A stretch of DNA of 64,000 nt, taken from assembly GCF_000284375.1 (NCBI RefSeq), contig NC_017249.1, positions 992,001 through 1,056,000 of the forward strand. Reading direction: 5' to 3'. Below, piece after piece: positions 28,505 through 36,422 of this stretch. Within the stretch, counting starts at the first letter, position 1. The number at the start of each line of letters is the position of its first letter. The position numbers and the translations under genes were made by a program. Origin of the DNA: Bradyrhizobium japonicum USDA 6. Lineage in GTDB: Bacteria; Pseudomonadota; Alphaproteobacteria; Rhizobiales; Xanthobacteraceae. The notes beneath the pieces were generated by a model. That model was not told the DNA's origin and made no database searches. It saw only the letters and a program-made list of their open reading frames with translations.

Positions 28505-28536
28505 CTGCTTCAAGCCACCTCTGCTTCAAGCCACCT
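28505..28536. repeat. Perfect 16-bp tandem duplication
   Basis: CTGCTTCAAGCCACCT occurs twice head to tail. The right copy holds the stop codon and last codons of the minus-strand small gene. A recent slip event, since the copies are identical. Confidence 0.9.
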
Positions 28537-28786
28537 GCCGCGTGCGCGCGGTGACGCTTCCGAGCGGGTGCTTGTCGCCATAGGCCATCTGCGCATCCTC
28601 GGACGAGGCGCGGCCGAGCCGGCTGGCCTGAGGCAGGTGCTCAGCGTTGGCGATGAGTTGGGTGACGAAGCTCGGATCGGGACGGGGCAGCGGCGCCTTG
28701 TGGACCCACTGCAACGTCGGCAGCAGCGGCACCAGGTCCGTGCCCGTGCCGCTGTCCGCGCAGTCCGATCGATCAGTACTCAACAT
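28526..28786 (-). CDS. Small conserved hypothetical protein
   Basis: 86 residues from ATG 28786 (GTG 28795 would add three). The central part PRPDPSFVTQLIANAEHLPQ followed by a LGRASSEDAQMAY stretch resembles a small protein type I know from many Rhizobiales, with the pattern FVTQLIA-x-AEH-x-PQ-x-R-x2-RA. No membrane segment or catalytic motif. Function unknown. It points away from the EAL protein, leaving a 180-base shared upstream region. Confidence 0.55.
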   Translation of the reverse strand: MLSTDRSDCADSGTGTDLVPLLPTLQWVHKAPLPRPDPSFVTQLIANAEHLPQASRLGRASSEDAQMAYGDKHPLGSVTARTRQVA

Positions 28787-28965
28787 CGCAATCACCGTTG
28801 ATCCGGCGAGGCCTGTCGCGTTTCGAGACGCTGGCGCCGGTGCGTGTCATGTACTCGCAAGGCTTATGCCGGCAGGGCCGGTTTGGTTCCGCGGGCCTGC
28901 GAAACATGGTTTCCAAATTGTTTATGAACTTGGCCTAGAGTCGGAGTCGAATCTGGCCGTATTCT

Positions 28966-30702
28966 GTGCCGACTCAGGACTCCCTGCTGTCCCGAAACGA
29001 GGCGATCTTGACCCCTGCATTGCCGCAAGCCTCCGACATCCTGGCCGCCCTTGGTCAGGCCGTTTTCGCCTGGGACATCGCCAGCGATTCCATCGTGTGG
29101 GGTGAGCAGGTCGCCAGCGTCTTTCCCGGCATCCCGCCCGAGCGGCTCGCGACTGGCGCCGAATTCGCCAAGCTGATCGAGCCCGCGCAGACGTTGCGGA
29201 CCGCCGCGCTGGCGCAGACCTCGCCGGTGCACGGTGCCGACGGCACGCCCTACCGGGTCGAATACGGCGTGCGCATGAGCGCCGCCGATCCCGTGGTCTG
29301 GATCGAGGAGACCGGCCGCTGGTTCGCCGGCCCCGATGGCCGCCCGGTGCGCGCGATCGGCTCCATCCGCATCAACAATGAGCGCCACGCCCGCGACGAG
29401 GAATTGACCAAGCTGGCTCGCCTCGATCCCCTGACCGGCGAGCTCAATCGTTCCCACCTGATCGCGGCGCTGGCCGAGGCGATCGAGGAGACGACCCGCT
29501 TCCGCTCGACCGCAGCCTTCATGCTTGTCGGCATCGATCATCTCGCCCGCGTCAACGACGCCTTCGGCTTCGATGTCGCGGACGCCGTGATCCTCGACGT
29601 GGCCAAGCGCATCCGCGCGCGCCTGCGTGGCGGCGACGTGCTCGGCCGTTTCTCCGGCAACAAGTTCGGCCTGATCCTGAAGAACTGCACCGTCGATGAC
29701 ATGAACGTCGCCGCCGAGCGCTTCCTTGCCGGCATCCGCGACGAGGTGGCGCCGACCAAATCCGGCCCGGTCTCGGTCACGGCGTCGATCGGCGCGGTCA
29801 GCGTGCCGCGCTATGCCCGCAGCACCGACGAGGCCGTCAATCGCGCCCATGAAACGCTGGACGCGGCAAAACAACGCCGCGTCGGCTCGTTCGCGGCGTG
29901 GCGCCCGGATGCCGCGCGTGACGCACAGCGCCGCGTCAACATCCGTGTCACCGACGAGATCGTCACCGCGCTGAACGAGCGCCGCATCAAGCTCGCCTTT
30001 GAGCCGGTGGTCTCGGCCGCCTCGCGCGAGCGCGCGTTCCATGAATGCCTGGTGCGGATGGACCAGGGCGACGGCCAGGTGCTGCTGGCACCCGACATCG
30101 TGCCGGTCGCCGAGCGGCTCGGTCTGATCCGCCTGGTCGATCACCGCGTGCTCGAGCTCGTGGTTGCCGAACTCGCGGCCGCGCCCGACATCTGTCTCAG
30201 CCTCAACATTTCGCCAGACACGACGATGGATCCGGACTGGTGGGCGGGAATTGAGTCGCTGATGCTGGCCCACCCCGGCGTCGCCGAGCGGCTGATCGTC
30301 GAGATCACCGAGACGGTCGCGATCCAGGACATCGATGACGTGCGCGGCTTCGTCACGCGGCTGAAGAATTTCGGCAGCCGCATCGCCATCGACGATTTCG
30401 GCGCCGGCTACACCTCGTTCCGAAACCTGCGCAAGCTCGGCGTCGACATCGTCAAGATCGACGGCGCCTTCGTGCAGAACATCACCCGTTCCGCCGACGA
30501 CCGCGCCTTCGTGCAGACCCTGATCGACCTCGCCCGCCGCCTCGACATCAAGACGGTTGCCGAGTGGGTGCAGGACGAAGAGGCCGCCGCCATGCTGCGC
30601 GACTGGGGCTGCGATTACATCCAGGGCCGCCTGATCGGGCTCGCCTCAGCCGACCGCCCATGGGGCACGCCGCCGGACAGCGCACTGCCCGCTGCGGGAT
30701 AG
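28966..30702 (+). CDS. PAS / degenerate GGDEF / EAL protein, probable c-di-GMP phosphodiesterase
   Basis: 578 residues with a GTG start (28966); TTG at 29008 with GAGG upstream is an alternative. Order: PAS-like domain (about 22-135), GGDEF domain (about 145-310) whose signature reads SGNKF, so it cannot make c-di-GMP, and EAL domain (about 325-565). The EAL catalytic set is kept: ECLVRM (E of EAL), SLNISPDT, EITE, IDDFGAGY, VKIDGAF and TVAEWVQDEE. The degenerate GGDEF may bind GTP as an allosteric site. Cytoplasmic, no membrane segments. Confidence 0.85.
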   Translation: MPTQDSLLSRNEAILTPALPQASDILAALGQAVFAWDIASDSIVWGEQVASVFPGIPPERLATGAEFAKLIEPAQTLRTAALAQTSPVHGADGTPYRVEYGVRMSAADPVVWIEETGRWFAGPDGRPVRAIGSIRINNERHARDEELTKLARLDPLTGELNRSHLIAALAEAIEETTRFRSTAAFMLVGIDHLARVNDAFGFDVADAVILDVAKRIRARLRGGDVLGRFSGNKFGLILKNCTVDDMNVAAERFLAGIRDEVAPTKSGPVSVTASIGAVSVPRYARSTDEAVNRAHETLDAAKQRRVGSFAAWRPDAARDAQRRVNIRVTDEIVTALNERRIKLAFEPVVSAASRERAFHECLVRMDQGDGQVLLAPDIVPVAERLGLIRLVDHRVLELVVAELAAAPDICLSLNISPDTTMDPDWWAGIESLMLAHPGVAERLIVEITETVAIQDIDDVRGFVTRLKNFGSRIAIDDFGAGYTSFRNLRKLGVDIVKIDGAFVQNITRSADDRAFVQTLIDLARRLDIKTVAEWVQDEEAAAMLRDWGCDYIQGRLIGLASADRPWGTPPDSALPAAG

Positions 30703-30783
30703 AGCTGCGTCCTCGGCTTCGTCGGGTAACGACAAACTGTGGGGTGTGCTATCCACATGCTCGCTGTCATCGCCCGACTTGAT

Positions 30784-32051
30784 GTTTAGACCGGACAGAT
30801 CACTGACAGGTGTTCGGAGACATAGCTGACACATCAAACTGGCTGGATTGGTCGATTTGGGAGGCCGTCCATGCCCTGGAACGAGGTGTCGGTAATGGAT
30901 CAACGACGCGAGTTTGTGCGGCTGGCTTTGCAGGAAGGCGCGAACCGGCGGGAGTTGTGCCGGCGGTTTGGGATCAGTCCTGAGGTCGGCTACAAGTGGC
31001 TGAAGCGTTGGCAGGCAGGGGACCATGATCTTCGGGATCAGTCCCGCCGACCGAAGAGTATGCCCAGGCGGAGCGAGCCTGCGATCGAGGCTCAGGTCTT
31101 GGCGATGCGCGACACGCATCCGGCCTGGGGGGCGCGCAAGATTGCTCATTGTCTGAAGCGCGCTGGCCAGGCCGTGCCGGTGCCTTCAACGGTCCATCAG
31201 ATCCTGTGCCGGAACCAGCGGATCAAGCCGAGCGAGCAGGCTGCAGCTGGCTCTCCAGGGCATCGCTTTGAGAAGGACGCGCCCAATCAGCTCTGGCAGA
31301 TGGACTTCAAGGGCCATATGCCGCTTGCCGGCGGGACGCGGTGCCATCCGCTCACCATGGTCGACGATCACTCGCGCTATGCCCTGTGTCTGAAGGCCTG
31401 CGCCAACGAGCAGCGTCCTGACGTGCAGAAGCACCTGACCGACACCTTCCGACGCTATGGGCTGCCGGAGGCCTTCTACCTCGACAACGGTTCTCCGTGG
31501 GGCGACACGTCCGGCGTCCGCTGGACCGCGCTGAAGGTATGGCTGCTCAGGCTCGGCGTCAGGGTCGTCCATGCCAGGCCGCGCCATCCTCAGGGCCGGG
31601 GCAAGAACGAACGCTTCCATCGCAGCCTGAAGGCGGAAGTGTTCGCCCTGCGCACGTTCCGCACCCTGGCGGAAGTTCAGCGGGCTCTCGATCGCTGGCG
31701 CATGCTCTACAATCTGGAGCGGCCTCATGAGAGCTTGGGCATGGGTGTCCCCGCCGATCGCTATCGGCCGAGCTCTCGCCCCATGCCGGACCGTGTCCCG
31801 CAGGTCCAATACGACGCCGGAGAGACCGTTCGCACGGTCTCCTCGACCCGGAGCTACATCGCCTTCAAAGGCCGAATGTGGAAAGTCCCTCAAGCCTTCT
31901 GCGGCGAGCAGCTCGCCGTCAGGCCGCTCGACCGCGACGGCCGTTATGGAATCTTCTTTGCCAGCTGGCAGGTCGCATCAATCGACTTGACCCGCGGCCA
32001 ACCTGTCAGTGATGTGTCCGAACAGGTGTCAGCTATGTCCCCGGTCTAAAC
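30784..32051 (+). mobile_element. IS481-family insertion sequence, complete, 1268 bp
   Basis: Ends are the perfect 11-bp inverted repeat GTTTAGACCGG / CCGGTCTAAAC. Beyond these, both ends share subterminal blocks (TGACAGGTGTTCGGA, GACATAGCTGACA) in changed order and orientation, likely transposase binding sites. A 7-bp direct repeat ACTTGAT flanks it (30777-30783 and 32052-32058). One transposase gene, uninterrupted. With exact TIRs and target duplication, it looks intact and fairly recent. Confidence 0.92.
30871..32049 (+). CDS. IS481-family transposase
   Basis: 392 residues. N-terminal helix-turn-helix (ANRRELCRRFGISPEVGYKWLKRW), then an rve/DDE integrase core: Asp in LWQMDFKGHM, Asp in FYLDNGSPWG, Glu in GKNERFHRSLK. 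The ERPHESLGMGVPADRY segment after the core is typical of IS481. The stop codon lies inside the right terminal inverted repeat. No frameshift; catalytic triad complete. Confidence 0.95.
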   Translation: MPWNEVSVMDQRREFVRLALQEGANRRELCRRFGISPEVGYKWLKRWQAGDHDLRDQSRRPKSMPRRSEPAIEAQVLAMRDTHPAWGARKIAHCLKRAGQAVPVPSTVHQILCRNQRIKPSEQAAAGSPGHRFEKDAPNQLWQMDFKGHMPLAGGTRCHPLTMVDDHSRYALCLKACANEQRPDVQKHLTDTFRRYGLPEAFYLDNGSPWGDTSGVRWTALKVWLLRLGVRVVHARPRHPQGRGKNERFHRSLKAEVFALRTFRTLAEVQRALDRWRMLYNLERPHESLGMGVPADRYRPSSRPMPDRVPQVQYDAGETVRTVSSTRSYIAFKGRMWKVPQAFCGEQLAVRPLDRDGRYGIFFASWQVASIDLTRGQPVSDVSEQVSAMSPV

Positions 32052-32163
32052 ACTTGATCGGGCGATCCAGTATTCCAGAGACGGTTGTGTTTAAGCCGAG
32101 AAGCCGCGACGTCTGGATGCCCCGGTCAGGCCGGGGCATGACAGCTGAGTGGGAGGCGCGCAG

Positions 32164-32532
32164 CTATGCCAAGCAAATACCGGGCACCGCGACCTTCTGG
32201 AACAGATGCGGGCTCGCGACGGCGGATGCGGGATAAGCCGCGATCTTTGCGCGGAATTCCGGGTGGGTGAAAGCGGCGCGGAAATGCGCGTTGGATTCCC
32301 ACACCGCGTAGTTCAGGTAGGTCGGGCTGTCGCCGACGGCGCGGTGAAGCTGGGTGGAGATGAAACCGGGCTGGCGCTTCATGAACGCGGCGTCGTCTCG
32401 CCACGTCTTGAGGAAGCCCTGCTCGTCCTCGGCGTCGAGCGTGAACACGTTCACGAGCACCACGGGGCCGGTTTCGAGCGCGATCTGACGGTCGATCGGG
32501 AAGGCAGGGTCGAGAGGGCGCATGAGGGGCAC
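32164..32532 (-). CDS. Antibiotic biosynthesis monooxygenase (ABM)-like protein
   Basis: 122 residues from GTG 32532, which has GGAGC 7 bases upstream; ATG 32523 is the alternative. A ferredoxin-like ABM domain: PVVLVNVFTLDAEDEQGFLKTW, MKRQPGFISTQLHRA, YLNYAVWESNAHFRAAF. Such proteins are small cofactorless oxygenases or haem/quinone-handling dimers. Divergent from the MarR gene at 32630 across two palindromic sites, so probably the target of that regulator. It may respond to an aromatic or quinone compound. Confidence 0.85.
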   Translation of the reverse strand: MPLMRPLDPAFPIDRQIALETGPVVLVNVFTLDAEDEQGFLKTWRDDAAFMKRQPGFISTQLHRAVGDSPTYLNYAVWESNAHFRAAFTHPEFRAKIAAYPASAVASPHLFQKVAVPGICLA

Positions 32533-32550
32533 GACATTGCTCCGGTCAAT

Positions 32551-32568
32551 TTGGTGTCATAATGTCAA
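32551..32568. promoter_or_regulatory. MarR-type operator, site 1
   Basis: TTGGTGTCATAATGTCAA, matching the perfect palindrome of site 2 at 14 of 18 positions. It lies 19 bases upstream of the ABM start, where bound repressor would block its transcription. Confidence 0.65.
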
Positions 32569-32591
32569 TTCGACAGTCCCGGATATAGTTG

Positions 32592-32611
32592 ATTGACATC
32601 ATGATGTCAAT
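32592..32611. promoter_or_regulatory. MarR-type operator, site 2 (perfect 20-bp palindrome)
   Basis: ATTGACATCATGATGTCAAT is its own reverse complement. Its centre is 42 bases from the centre of site 1, four helical turns, so two dimers would sit on the same DNA face. It lies 19 bases before the MarR start codon. Confidence 0.75.
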
Positions 32612-32629
32612 ACGGATCAGTGGTGCCAA

Positions 32630-33094
32630 ATGAACAAGACCAAACGGAACCCGGCGGGCGAAGCCCTGACCGGCCTCATCCTCGACCTGTTCCGTGCCAA
32701 CAGCCTGCTTCTGACCGCCGGCGACCGACTGGTGACGTCGCTCGGCCTCACCAGTGCGCGCTGGCAGATCCTGGGGGCGATCGCCGACGCCGAGCGCCCG
32801 GAGCCGGTCGCCTGGCTCGCCCGCAATCTCGGCGCCAATCGTCAGAACGTGCAGCGGATCGTCAACGACCTCGCGCGTGATGGTCTCGTTGTCTTCGAGA
32901 CGAACCCGCATCATCGCCGGGCGCAGCTTGTGGTGCTCACCGACAAGGGCAGGCAGGTCTACGATGCCGCCGGCCGCCTGCAGGTCCCGTGGGTCAACGG
33001 CCTGTCCGATGGCTTGTCAGTGAAGGAGATCGAGATCGCCCACCGGGTCCTCAACGCTCTGCGTGATCGACTCGAAGGAGCCGGCGAGGACTGA
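32630..33094 (+). CDS. MarR-family transcriptional regulator
   Basis: 154 residues. Winged-helix core: LTSARWQILGAIADAERPEPVAWLARNL, recognition helix NRQNVQRIVNDLARDGLVV, wing ETNPHHRRAQLVVLTDKG. Divergent from the ABM gene over a 97-base region that holds two palindromes 19 bases from each start, which fits autoregulation plus control of the ABM gene. Its stop codon directly abuts the convergent tctA stop. Confidence 0.92.
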   Translation: MNKTKRNPAGEALTGLILDLFRANSLLLTAGDRLVTSLGLTSARWQILGAIADAERPEPVAWLARNLGANRQNVQRIVNDLARDGLVVFETNPHHRRAQLVVLTDKGRQVYDAAGRLQVPWVNGLSDGLSVKEIEIAHRVLNALRDRLEGAGED

Positions 33095-34603
33095 TCACGC
33101 CCCCTCGTCCAGCGCCACCAGCTCGCGCTTCTTGCGCAGTGCGGGCAGCAGGGGCGCGATCAGCAGCACCATCGCCAGCGCGAGGCACGTCGCCGAGATC
33201 GGCCGCTGCACGAAGGTCCAGAGATCACCCTGCGACAGGATCAGCGATTTTCGCAGATTGTTTTCCAGCATCGGCCCGAGCACGAACGCCAGCACCAGCG
33301 GCGCCGGTTCGTAGCCGAGCTTGCGCATGAAATAGCCGATGATGCCGAACGCGATCATCACATAGACGTCGAACACGTTGTTGCTTGAACAGTAGACGCC
33401 GAGAATCGTGAACAGGATGATCAGGGGGAACAGGATGTTGTAGGGCAGCTTCAGGAGCTGCACCCACATGCCGATCATCGGCAGATTGAGGATCAGCAGC
33501 ATGACGTTGCCGATATACATGCTGGCGACGATGCCCCAGAACAGGCCGGGGTTTTGCGTGATCAACAGCGGTCCCGGCTGGAGGCCGTGGATGACGAAGG
33601 CCCCTAACAGCAGCGCCATCACCACGTTCGGCGGGATGCCCAAGGTCATCAGCGGAATGAAGGCGCCGCCGGCCGCCGCGTTGTTGGCGGACTCGGGGCC
33701 GGCGACACCCTCGATCGCGCCATGGCCAAAACGCTCTGGTGATTTCGATAGCCGCTTCTCCAGCGCGTAGGAGGCGAACGAGGCCACCACCGCGCCGCCG
33801 CCAGGCAGGATGCCGAGTAAAAAGCCGAGCAGCGTGCCGCGCGCCACCGGGCCGGCGCTCGCCTGCCAATCGGCCTTGTTGGGCAACAGCTGCGTGATCT
33901 TGGCGTTGATGATGTCGCGCTTGATCGCCTGCTCGGTGTTGAGCAGCACCTCGGCGACGCCGAACAGGCCCATCACGACGGGCACGAGACCGATACCGTC
34001 GATCAGTTCCATGCGGCCGAATGTCAGCCGCGGCTGCGCCGTGATGCTGTCGAGCCCGATCAGCCCGAGCACGACGCCAATGCACGCCATCAAAAGCGCC
34101 TTCGGCATCGAGCCCTGGGTCAGGAAGGTGAGCACCACGAGGCCGAGCACCATCAGACTGAAATACTCGGCCGGGCCGAACGCGATCGCGATGCCGGCAA
34201 GTCGTGGCGCCACCAGCATCAGTGCGACCAGCGCAAACGTGCCGGCGATGAAGGAGCCGAACGCGGAGATGCCGAGCGCGGGGCCCGCGCGACCCTGCTT
34301 CGCCATCTGGTGGCCGTCGATGCAGGTGACGACGGAGGCGGCTTCGCCGGGGATATTGACCAGGATCGAGGTGGTCGAGCCGCCATACATCGAGCCGTAG
34401 TAGATGCCGGCCATCATGATGATGCCGGATTCCGGCGTGCCCGACAGCGTCACGGGCAGCAGCAACGACATCGCCGAGATCGGCCCGATGCCGGGCAGCA
34501 CGCCGACCAGCGTGCCGATGAAGACGCCGATGAAACAGTAGAGCAGGTTGATCCCGGTCAGTGCGACGCCGAACCCATGCGCGACATTGGCAAGCGTATC
34601 CAT
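33095..34603 (-). CDS. tctA: Tripartite tricarboxylate transporter, large permease (TctA)
   Basis: 502 residues, about 12 membrane segments. Family signatures: GTLVGVLPGIGPISAMSLLLP, YYGSMYGGSTTSILVNIPGE, GILPGGGAVVASFASYALEK, and GPESANNAAAGGAFIPLMTLGIPP. It is the main channel subunit of a secondary, Na+- or H+-driven uptake system that depends on a periplasmic binding protein. Third gene of the tctC-tctB-tctA order on the minus strand, 4 bases after tctB. Confidence 0.94.
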   Translation of the reverse strand: MDTLANVAHGFGVALTGINLLYCFIGVFIGTLVGVLPGIGPISAMSLLLPVTLSGTPESGIIMMAGIYYGSMYGGSTTSILVNIPGEAASVVTCIDGHQMAKQGRAGPALGISAFGSFIAGTFALVALMLVAPRLAGIAIAFGPAEYFSLMVLGLVVLTFLTQGSMPKALLMACIGVVLGLIGLDSITAQPRLTFGRMELIDGIGLVPVVMGLFGVAEVLLNTEQAIKRDIINAKITQLLPNKADWQASAGPVARGTLLGFLLGILPGGGAVVASFASYALEKRLSKSPERFGHGAIEGVAGPESANNAAAGGAFIPLMTLGIPPNVVMALLLGAFVIHGLQPGPLLITQNPGLFWGIVASMYIGNVMLLILNLPMIGMWVQLLKLPYNILFPLIILFTILGVYCSSNNVFDVYVMIAFGIIGYFMRKLGYEPAPLVLAFVLGPMLENNLRKSLILSQGDLWTFVQRPISATCLALAMVLLIAPLLPALRKKRELVALDEGA

Positions 34604-34607
34604 GGGG

Positions 34608-35093
34608 TCAACCGATCCCGAACAGGCCCGAGGGCAACTGGATCAGAAGCAGCCGCTTGAGCACCCACCACATACCTGATGGCACCAGCACGGCGATCGG
34701 GATCGCCAGCGTCCAGCGCACGGGATCGATCAGCCGCAACAACAGCAGCAGCAACGGGATCGACGACAGCAGGAATCCCAGCGGCTCCAGGGCGAAGGAG
34801 AACGCAGTGAGGCAGGCGATGACGAGAAGCGGCTTGCTCCAGCGCACGTGCTCCCAGCGCGAGGCCAGCGTCGGGCCGCCCTCGGTGATCGCCGAGATGA
34901 TGATGCTTGTTGCAAACACGCACATCAGGATGCCCGTGTAGAACAGCACGTAGCCGGAGCCGGGATCGTTGATGGTGCCGAGCTTCAGCTTCAGCCCCGA
35001 CCAGATCACGAAGCCGCCGAGCGCGAGCCCGATCAACCCGCCCCACAGTTCGGAGTTGTCGAGGCGGAGTTTGACGTTGGTTTGGTTGTTCAT
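34608..35093 (-). CDS. tctB: Tripartite tricarboxylate transporter, small permease (TctB)
   Basis: 161 residues from the ATG at 35093; longer readings run into a repeat. Four hydrophobic segments (ELWGGLIGLALGGFVIWSG, YVLFYTGILMCVFATSII, PLLVIACLTAFSFALEPLGF, SIPLLLLLLRL). Poorly conserved in sequence, recognised by size, topology and place directly before tctA. Function of TctB in the complex is not well known. Confidence 0.88.
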   Translation of the reverse strand: MNNQTNVKLRLDNSELWGGLIGLALGGFVIWSGLKLKLGTINDPGSGYVLFYTGILMCVFATSIIISAITEGGPTLASRWEHVRWSKPLLVIACLTAFSFALEPLGFLLSSIPLLLLLLRLIDPVRWTLAIPIAVLVPSGMWWVLKRLLLIQLPSGLFGIG

Positions 35094-35106
35094 GCGTGTT
35101 GCTCTC

Positions 35107-35222
35107 CGATCACCGTCACCCTGAGGTGGCGGAGCGCAGCGAAGCCCTCGAAGGGCGACGGTGCCCGTCCCCATCCTTTGAGGCGAGCCGCTAGGGCGGC
35201 TCGCGCCTCAGGATGACGCCAG
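35107..35222. repeat. Intergenic repeat, family E (CACCCTGAGG...CCTCAGGATGACG)
   Basis: Ends TCACCCTGAGG and CCTCAGGATGA are inverted; internal hairpin GCGAGCCGC-TAGGG-CGGCTCGC. It lies between tctC and tctB within one operon, where it may cut downstream expression or protect the tctC message. Confidence 0.75.
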
Positions 35223-35241
35223 CATATGTGGCAGCAGAACG

Positions 35242-36216
35242 CTACTTCTTCGCAAGCCCGAGCGTGTCGATCACCTTGCGCTCGGAATCCGTGACCTCGA
35301 TGACGAATTTCTTGTAGTCCTCGGTGTTCTTGTAATTCGGCACCATGTCGTATTTGGCGAGCGTCGCGATGACCGCGGGGTCCTCGACCGCCTTCTTGAA
35401 GGCATCGTGCAGCTTGGCGACGATTTTTGGATCCATCCCCTTCGGGCCGGCGATGCCGAACGGGGAATCGTAGACCATGGGATAGCCGAGCTCCTTCAGC
35501 GTCGGCACGTCAGGGTAGTTCGGCGATCGCGCGCCGGTCCACACCATCAGCAGCTTCAGCTTGCCGGCATCGACCAGCGGCCGCCAGCCGGTGGAGTCGG
35601 CCTGCAGCATGGTGTGCTGGCCGAGCACGGCGGCGTTGGTCTCGGCGCCGCCCTTGAACGGCACTTGCGTCAGCTTGATGCCGGACATCGCCGCGATCTG
35701 CTCCATGCCGATGTGCAGTGAGGTGCCGGTGCCAGGCGTCGCGTAGGTCACCTTGCCGGGATTTGCCTTCGCGAACTCGACGACGTCCTTCCAGGACTTG
35801 AACTGCGACTCCGCGCTGGTGGTCACGCCGAACGTATAGCCGGTGAGGTGAATGATGTAGGAAAAGTCCTTTGACGGATCCCATGACACTTCCTGCATCA
35901 GCGGCAGGCGGAAAACGGTAATGGGGAGCTGTGAGATGGTGTAGCCATCCGGCTTCGCGGCCGCCGCCATGGTCGCGGGTCCCACCGTGCCGCCGCCGCC
36001 GGCCTTGTTGTCGATCACGATCGGCTGCCCCAGCACTTTCGAGGCGCTGTCGGCGATCGCGCGCATGGAGATGTCGGTTGATCCGCCGGCCGGCCAGGGC
36101 ACGATCAGCGTGATGGGTTTGACGGGAAAGTCCTGTGCGCCGGCCGCGGTCGCGAGCAGCGCGCCCACAACATGCATGGCGGCAAAGGCAATCGTCTTCA
36201 GCCCGTATCGCGACAT
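35242..36216 (-). CDS. tctC: Tripartite tricarboxylate transporter substrate-binding protein (TctC/Bug)
   Basis: 324 residues from the ATG at 36216, preceded by GGGAGGATTTT. Signal peptide 1-27 (ends TAAGAQDFP). Bug-family core: ITLIVPWPAGGSTDISMRAIAD, IVIDNKAGGGGTVG, DGYTISQ, YATPGTGTSLHIGMEQ, VPFKGGAETNAAVLG. Binds a carboxylate in the periplasm and delivers it to TctAB. Ligand cannot be predicted. No TctDE two-component genes are adjacent; a dyad upstream may be the control site. Confidence 0.93.
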   Translation of the reverse strand: MSRYGLKTIAFAAMHVVGALLATAAGAQDFPVKPITLIVPWPAGGSTDISMRAIADSASKVLGQPIVIDNKAGGGGTVGPATMAAAAKPDGYTISQLPITVFRLPLMQEVSWDPSKDFSYIIHLTGYTFGVTTSAESQFKSWKDVVEFAKANPGKVTYATPGTGTSLHIGMEQIAAMSGIKLTQVPFKGGAETNAAVLGQHTMLQADSTGWRPLVDAGKLKLLMVWTGARSPNYPDVPTLKELGYPMVYDSPFGIAGPKGMDPKIVAKLHDAFKKAVEDPAVIATLAKYDMVPNYKNTEDYKKFVIEVTDSERKVIDTLGLAKK

Positions 36217-36258
36217 CCAAAATCCTCCCTCGCGGCGGCCTCGTTGGATCGCCGTTTC

Positions 36259-36276
36259 TCGTTGTTGTGACAACGA
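36259..36276. promoter_or_regulatory. Candidate operator before tctC
   Basis: Perfect dyad TCGTTGT-N4-ACAACGA, 43 bases upstream of the tctC ATG. The TTGT...ACAA form resembles GntR-type sites. No regulator gene is close, so this is a guess from shape and place. Confidence 0.4.
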
Positions 36277-36422
36277 TTGTTCCTGAAATCATGGGAGAAG
36301 AAAAGCGTATTGCGCGGACTGCCCGCAGGGGACGAGACGGCGATCCCGCCGGAAAAGGCACGTGCGACAATTCGTCGTTTGGACGCGTGCCGAGAGGCGG
36401 AATTTAAAGGGAGCCGGAGCCC

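Larger units (their letters stand above)
30761..32146. repeat. Intergenic repeat, family C, copy 2, split by an IS
   Basis: Left part 30761-30783 (TCGCTGTCATCGCCCGACTT) and right part from 32052 (TCGGGCGATCCAGTATTCC to GGCCGGGGCATGACA) join to the same sequence as 7301-7403. The IS481 element sits between them, flanked by ACTTGAT on both sides. Confidence 0.85.

Noticed and set aside
28864..30273. A 469-codon minus-strand frame opposite the PAS/EAL gene
   Set aside because: Antisense shadow; the plus strand has conserved EAL residues.
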